From: Macrolepiota albuminosa
Lineage: Eukaryota; Basidiomycota; Agaricomycetes; Agaricales; Agaricaceae
DNA: 64,000 nt
Assembly: GCA_027475525.1 (NCBI GenBank)
Contig: JAMWFC010000054.1
Span: 1 to 64,000 of the forward strand
Reading direction: 5' to 3'
Part shown: positions 58,787 through 64,000 of the stretch, one piece after another
How positions within the stretch are numbered: the stretch's first letter is position 1
How the letters are laid out: each line of letters begins with the position of its first letter
Program-made: the position numbers and the translations under genes
Notes under the pieces: model-generated
What the model saw: only the letters and a program-made list of their open reading frames with translations
Databases searched by the model: none
What the model was told of the DNA's origin: nothing

Positions 58787-58940
58787 GGGGAAGTTATTCT
58801 TGCAATTTTCTGCCAGTACTGGTAGGCGGATGCTTTGCACTCTAGATTCGTCAGACGGAAGTCGGGGAAGTTATTCTTGCAATTTTCTGCCAGTACTGGT
58901 AGGCGGATGCTTTGCACTCTAGATTCGTCAGACGGAAGTC
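58787..58940. repeat. 77-bp head-to-tail duplication 17
   Basis: Units 58787-58863 and 58864-58940; without one unit the transposase frames on either side join. Confidence 0.92.
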
Positions 58941-59746
58941 GTCCAGCACAGCCGTTGTAAAATATGTTTGTGTCCAATCAAATGTACTGGGGACCAGCTG
59001 CGAGCGGATGGTATCCTCCACCAAGACATCCATCCCAGAACACTCACATGAAATGACAGTGATGTAGTGTACTCCAGTTGTGTGAACAATCCGTTGTATT
59101 GGATTCCCAAAGCAATCATATCTGTCCATACGGAACCCGTTCGTGGCTGGCCAATCTTCTGGAATATCTTCTATTGGCACATTATTCTCTGGGTCCTCTT
59201 GCTCTTCCTCTTCCATGATTTGATCAAGGCTGGCATCCTGAAGTCTGCTCAGGAAATCTGAAGTCATGGATGGATGCGCTGCTGGATGTCCCGGATCGCT
59301 ATCCGCTGATGGAAGTTCAACATCCAGTTGATATTCGAGTCGTAGAAACTCTTGCTCCTGAATGTCCTTTTTCCGCTCGTGGTCCTCAAGAGCCCTGACC
59401 CTGACCTTCCCTTGATGACAGTTTGCATGCAATGAATTGTGTTGGATATAGAAATACCCTCCAGTATCCAACATATTCATTGGTTGGAAATACCTACCAT
59501 TCCATACTTCAGGTCGGTGAAACGGGTTGGAGTCGTGCGTGCGGCGGAAACATCCGCGACAGAATATTCTTGACCCAACGCAATCACGGCATCGCCATTG
59601 TGCAAGGTAATGGTCAGGACAAGCAAGGCAATCAGTAACGTCATCCATTGATTCACGACCAAGCAATCCATTGAGCAACTGTGGAACATGGTTGATGAAG
59701 TCGTTAAGATAATCTGCCTGTGTCTATGTATGAACTTGAATAATTC

Positions 59747-59900
59747 GCTCTCAATAATAGCATACATTCAAATCACCTTTACATGCCTTATGGATACGGG
59801 CATTGTATCATCTACATTATCTAGCTCTCAATAATAGCATACATTCAAATCACCTTTACATGCCTTATGGATACGGGCATTGTATCATCTACATTATCTA
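59747..59900. repeat. 77-bp head-to-tail duplication 18
   Basis: Units 59747-59823 and 59824-59900, at the border of the first transposase intron. Confidence 0.9.
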
Positions 59901-60373
59901 CTGTTGGATAATTGTCCAAGTGTGCAAAGTTATCATTATCTAGAAATGCCGCAGGTGGTGCACCAGTTACAATAGGAATGGGACCCAGTGGTAGCTGTTG
60001 TGTTATGAGGACTGGCAACCCTTGTGTGTTCTGAGTGAGTCGTGTCCTTTTCTCAGCAAATGAGATAAGGTCCCTTTGCCTGATGACTGTTGTTTTTAGT
60101 TGCTTGCATTTCTTCAGAGAGTTCAGGTTCATGATCAAATATCTATGGCCAGGACCTAGCCATTGTACGGGATATCTAATGAGACCGCTCATCGATATCA
60201 GCAATATGCCCCAATTTGGACGGGCCAGATACCAGCGGACAGCGGACCCTATCCGTCGAAGACAAATGGAATCCGTTTGTCATCAACGGACACTGAACGG
60301 AAAATCTATATTTTATCATGTGATCCTTCGGTTGAGAACTGTGTGGTTGCAGAAAATTATATTGTCTACAAAC

Positions 60374-62668
60374 ATGTCTGCCCTCCTGCAACCGCCTGAA
60401 CCAATATTTTCACCAAAGAAAAGACGAGTGGAACCGATATTTACAGCGGAAGAAAGATCTATCTTTGAACCATACAAGGAACTCTACCGCTCCTCAACTA
60501 CTCCTCAAGCTTGGACTGCTATCTTGAAGGATAAAATCCTAACGGATATTTTCAACTACTGGGCCACTAAGGAGACAGAGCCAAAGACAGGGGAAGAGTG
60601 GGCAGAGAGGTAGGTACAGCAACTCATTGCAAAGAACTAGACATCATTTGCTTGAATAGAAGGTTGTCCAGTATATCAAGAATTGCTGGCGCCCTTATTA
60701 CCAGCATAAAGATCCAAAGGTGCTCCTGAAAACTTCACTGCGAGATGTTGTCCGGCAGACAATGGCAAAGGAGATAAACAAGGAGATCCAGAACTTGTTG
60801 AGGGGTAAGGATCACAACACCTTGGGATTGGATGCATTTGCACAATATAATGTGGCTGTCAAAAATGTTATGCATCAACTCACACCGCAGGAGGAAAGTT
60901 GTTTACGGAAGATGGCGGCAGAATGGAGCGAAAAAGGAAATCCGCCAGAAATTCAGCGCAAGTTGGTACTGCTTCCGTCCCCCATCCGTCCTCTATTCGT
61001 TGTACATCCGTCCGCTTGATTCCGCTTTCTAATCGTTGTCTCTCCAGGAAGGCCCAAAAGCACGGTTTGAAGCGTGTGGATGATGCAGATGTGCTTCGAT
61101 TTAGAGAGATGGGCATGTTGAGTTGGACTGTTGTTGGTTGGTATGCAGATGAAGGCATGACTATTAGAATGTATGTGGTGCCATCATTCTTTAAACAATT
61201 TTGACACCAATTATAGTCATGACAATATGTCATACTTGACTCATGCTAACCGACCTACCTTTCAAGACTCCTTTCCTGACCTTGTTAGTGACCTCAACAA
61301 GAAGATGATGGATTACATGTCTGCTCTTCTTGGTAGAGACATGCCGTCCAACATGCAATCACCCCATGATTTGACTCCTCCTATCCTTACATGCCATGAC
61401 CTCATCCTTGATCTGGATAGGGATGGATTCCCAATATTACCAGCAGATCCAGGACCAAATATATTTCAAACTTGGGCAGAATTGGAAATGCTTGTCCAGG
61501 ACTATCTAAATACTCATTACAGTGAATCCTAGTTTTCTCCACCTTTGCTCATCATCTGATCACCCCATCAGAAATTGCGTCTGGTTACCATTATGAATCT
61601 GCTCCTTACAAGGCAGTGAGGACCAATGATCAGCAATTCATACATTCAAGGTATCTTCCAGAGGGTCTGATATTCCAAGATCCTCATAATCTTGGTCGGC
61701 CTGAGCTATTGCGTCTGCTGAACTTCTGGAGAGACCGTCAAGGACAGTATGGATCCGGTGATACCTTCTGCTGGACGGTTTATCTCAACCGTCACAAGCA
61801 GCCAGTAGCTGCCGAGTACGGCACCCGAGCTGATTGTAAAAAAAATGCGGCAGCAGCAGCAGCACGTAAGGCTACACGCAAAAATGGAGGGAAAAATCGG
61901 AAACAGAGGCCAACACCATCAGCGGTAGTCGATGGCAACAGTAGGACCATTGCTAATGATGGAGCCGCTGATGGTGGATCCGCTTTAGTCACCAGATCTG
62001 CGGTAGTCGATGGCAACAGTAGGACCATTGCTAATGATGGAGCCGCTGATGGCGGATCCGCTTTAGTCACCGGATCTGCAGCCAACTTGGAGTGGCAACG
62101 GGGGCCTACACTTCCCCTGTCACCTAGCGTACCACACACACCACTGCCTGACTTACAGGAGGAACCTCCTGTCTTGCGCTCACCGCACACTCCCCAGCCT
62201 CAGCGCCACAACAGATCCACGGTTCACAACAAATCCCGACCAAATGTATCAGCTTCCGCTCACAACGAGTCCGCTCTCGACAAATCCGTTCATGACGGAT
62301 GTGTTGATGATACAGCAGTGGTAGATGCCACTACCATCCACCTCTTACAACAAAGAGGATGGAGCCATCCAGACCCTCCAATTAATGGCCCTAGTGATGG
62401 TTCCCCTAGATATAGAGTGTCAAGAAGGGTGCTCGACATTCTTCAAGATGAGGACAATGACCAATTTGAAGGTGAGGGAAGGCCGGCATTACAAAACCAA
62501 AAGAAGCGCAAGGCATTGCCTAACCAATTGTCAACAAATTCCAAGCGACCCCGCAAGTCTCAAGCACAAATGTTACAGGAGGATGCAGCTCGATACATTG
62601 ATATGTCTACACCAGCAAAAAGGAGTAGCAGCCGCACTAAGGTCATTCGACCAGTCCACTGTCATTGA
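60374..62668 (+). CDS. Spliced gene divergent from the KDZ transposase
   Basis: Divergent to the transposase, about 235 bp between start codons. Likely exons: 60374 to about 60609, about 60660-60963 (WRPYYQHK, SLRDVVRQTMAKEINKEIQNL, GNPPEIQRK), 61049-61171 (AQKHGLKRVDDADVLRFREMGMLSWTVVGWYADEG), about 61217-61521 (ILDLDRDGFPILPADPGPN) and 61574-62668. Introns are short with GT..AG borders; the first junction is off by one base in my reading, so it may carry a frameshift or another border. The last exon contains an in-frame 26-residue tandem repeat (61922-62077) and basic stretches. The layout resembles hypothetical proteins that recur in mushroom genomes, often near transposons, but no enzyme domain is recognised. 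Probably a companion gene of the transposon. Confidence 0.6.
61922..62077 (+). repeat. In-frame 78-bp tandem repeat
   Basis: Two units of 78 bp (26 codons, starting SAVVDGNSRT) with mismatches between units. In contrast to the 77-bp duplications it keeps the frame and has diverged, so it is a real coding repeat. Confidence 0.85.
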
Positions 62669-62833
62669 TGTGGGGAAGGGGGGAATGTTATATTACATTT
62701 TGTAAACTATAGGGTTACAAAAATGTACGAATGTGTGTCATAATGAAAAAAAAATATGTGATTGTCCATCTTCACTTCTCTTCTGTTGCCTTCCGTCTCT
62801 CAGTAAGCTGACTGGATGATCAGGTCCATTGCA
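62669..62833. other. Short gap between convergent genes
   Basis: Contains an A-rich tract (AATGAAAAAAAAATATG near 62742); no other feature. Confidence 0.4.
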
Positions 62834-64000
62834 TCAGCAGCCAACTACTTTGGGAGTTGCTGCGAGCCCGTCCCCTTGGGCCAGGGAGAGGGTCCTCGGC
62901 AGGGACTGGTGGAGGGACGGAAGATGGTTGAGGGGGTGACGGAGATGTTTGTGCAGAAGATGTCCCTGAGGATCTTTGTTGAAGTGGGAACAGAGCGACA
63001 GTGAGAGTGGATAAGTCAGCGGCATGATGGGATTGGTCAGTGGCGAGGGCAGAGGTGTCACCAGTGGCAGGGGATTGGTCAGCGATGGGGTCAGGAGTGG
63101 TTTCTTCCTCTTCAACGATGGGTCCAAGTCCACTGTGCCCTGTTCAGGGGATTGGTCAGCGATGGGGTCAGGAGTGGTTTCTTCCTCTTCAACGATGGGT
63201 CCAAGTCCACTGTGCCCTGTTGATGCACTGCCACATCATCCTGAGCTGACGGACTGGAGGGACGGGTAGAGATGTGAAGTTGATTCTGCAAAGTGTCAAC
63301 CACACCCCAAATATTGCGGATCTGCTCTTCCATCTGACGGATACAGAGATGTGAAGTTGATTCTGCAAAGTGTCAACCACACCCCAAATATTGCGGATCT
63401 GCTCTTCCATCTGACGGATACGTCCGGCGTGGTCTTCAAGTGTCTCACCCGCAAGAGAAACATTTGTTTGCAGGGTTTCTATGCGGCCACCGAGCGTGTC
63501 GACCTGAGTCTGGTAGCGACGGAAGAAGTCCTCAATACGCGGTAACCAGCTCGCCTCAGCCGTGACAAACCTGTCCCGCACCTGCTCCCCAACATTCCGC
63601 AATGCTTCCTGGAACCCATTCTCCATCCTGTCCAAACGGCTCTCCACCCCTGCCATTACACCAGCCACAATGTCCTCACTGTGACTAGACTCCATTGCCC
63701 GCTCCTTGCCCTTTCCCTTGACCGGAAGAGGGTCTGCTGGGCGGTTGGAGGTCGACGGTTGGGATGGACGGATGGACGGTTTTGATGGTCCCGCGATTGG
63801 ACTGGTTGGTTCATCTGCTAACTATTGGTTAGCTATTTGAGCAGGAAAAGAGTTTCGTACCGTCATCACTCTCAATAATCGTCACTGACTTCTTTCTCAG
63901 TGGTTTTTCCCCCTTTCCCTTGTTGCTGGGCTTGATGGTTTTCTTGACAATCGTCAGGCTGCATGTTTGTTTGTGAATGAGCTGGCAGGGATCGCATGCA
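62834..64000 (-). CDS. Partial gene: cysteine motif, basic stretch, coiled coil
   Basis: Runs off the right edge of the window. Reading leftwards from 64000: a motif CX2CX7C (CDPCQLIHKQTC) resembling the second half of a Zn2Cys6 cluster, then a lysine-rich stretch (NKGKGEKPLRKKS). An intron at about 63865-63810 (GTACGA..TAG) follows, then KGKGKERAMESSHSED and a long coiled coil (ESRLDRMENGFQEALRNVG to IRQMEEQIRNIWGVVDTLQNQL). It ends in a proline/leucine-rich tail at 62834. Two 77-bp duplications break it; without them the frame from 63695 to 62834 is continuous, about 235 residues. The first part of any zinc cluster would lie beyond the window. Possibly a nuclear DNA-binding or scaffold protein; could be a transposon passenger. 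Confidence 0.55.
63068..63221. repeat. 77-bp head-to-tail duplication 19
   Basis: Units 63068-63144 and 63145-63221 in the tail of the right-edge gene. Confidence 0.92.
63268..63421. repeat. 77-bp head-to-tail duplication 20
   Basis: Units 63268-63344 and 63345-63421 in the coiled-coil part of the right-edge gene. Confidence 0.92.

Larger units (their letters stand above)
55174..60138 (-). pseudogene. KDZ transposase, split by a solo LTR
   Basis: Kyakuja-Dileera-Zisupton transposase, a DDE-type enzyme moving the surrounding DNA transposon. Start proposed at MNLNSLKKCKQ (60138). The first intron ends at 59718 (CACAG), joining to ADYLNDFINHVPQLL. A CxC-type zinc-binding region follows (CLACPDHYLAQWRCRDC to CRGCFRRTH, about 59520-59630), then CPTCPQPGVNL and WEEDP (about 58610). 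The catalytic core contains LMIDGNFKADH (about 58480), YDIACQW (about 58005) and GEIIESLW (about 57820), supplying the likely D, D and E. Introns at about 58330-58246 and 57379-57330 fit GT..AG. The C-terminal part EMEWTVRYFFNQADIW lies beyond LTR-B copy B at 55383-55174. Adjacent stops occur near 58495 just before LMIDG. Four 77-bp duplications also break it artificially. Confidence 0.85.

Noticed and set aside
52000..64000. TET/JBP-type dioxygenase gene carried by the KDZ transposon
   Set aside because: Looked for because the association is known; no HxD...H dioxygenase motif in a plausible frame was found.

Overview
The window looks like repeat-rich DNA of a filamentous basidiomycete (Agaricomycete type). 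The evidence is introns of about 50 bp with GT..AG ends, Ty3/gypsy and Ty1/copia retrotransposons, a Kyakuja-Dileera-Zisupton (KDZ) DNA transposon with CxC-type cysteine clusters, and a DUF6534-like seven-helix membrane protein gene, a family typical of these fungi. I see no rRNA, functional tRNA, CRISPR array or bacterial operon. Nearly everything is transposon; one apparently intact host-type gene stands out at 41.2-42.6 kb.

Layout. 0.5-2.6 kb: decayed inverted copy of the repeat block that borders the KDZ transposon at 52-53.8 kb. 2.6-5.4 kb: decayed gag and LTR of the gypsy family called gypsy-2 here. 7.1-7.6 kb: solo LTR with a perfect target-site duplication (TSD). 8.55-20.94 kb: a LTR of about 0.94 kb split by an 11.5-kb GC-rich chromodomain retrotransposon (gypsy-1) with two LTRs, a CTAAC TSD, a self-priming primer site, gag, a pol with two tandem protease domains, and a spliced antisense gene with a Zn2Cys6-like cluster. 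23.6-40.0 kb: a three-level nest, in which gypsy-2 (27.5-38.0 kb, LTR-LTR, CTCGT TSD) sits in a copia element (23.8-39.8 kb, TGCTT TSD), which sits in the pol of an older gypsy relic. 41.1-46.4 kb: two diverged copies of a 1.6-kb segment, one with the intact DUF6534-like gene and one with its pseudogene. 46.4-52.1 kb: copia fragment and a decayed, rearranged gypsy-2 relic split by a solo LTR. 52.1-64 kb: KDZ territory with transposase, flanking genes and a second copy of the 0.94-kb LTR inserted into the transposase.

Two processes shape the sequence. First, many differences between repeat copies are C-to-T or G-to-A at CpG sites, and many premature stops are TGA where CGA is the likely ancestor; this fits methylation and deamination of transposons. 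Second, 20 head-to-tail duplications of exactly 77 bp break otherwise open frames. Their constant length and their placement in repeats (one ends exactly at an LTR border) point to unmerged k-mer overlaps in the assembly, so about 1.54 kb of this window is probably artificial and many apparent frameshifts are not biological.

Most unusual biology: the antisense Zn2Cys6-like gene inside gypsy-1, the tandem proteases of gypsy-1, a large sense-strand third ORF after pol in gypsy-2, and a mobile-element-like gene at the right edge that again pairs a cysteine motif with a basic stretch and a coiled coil.
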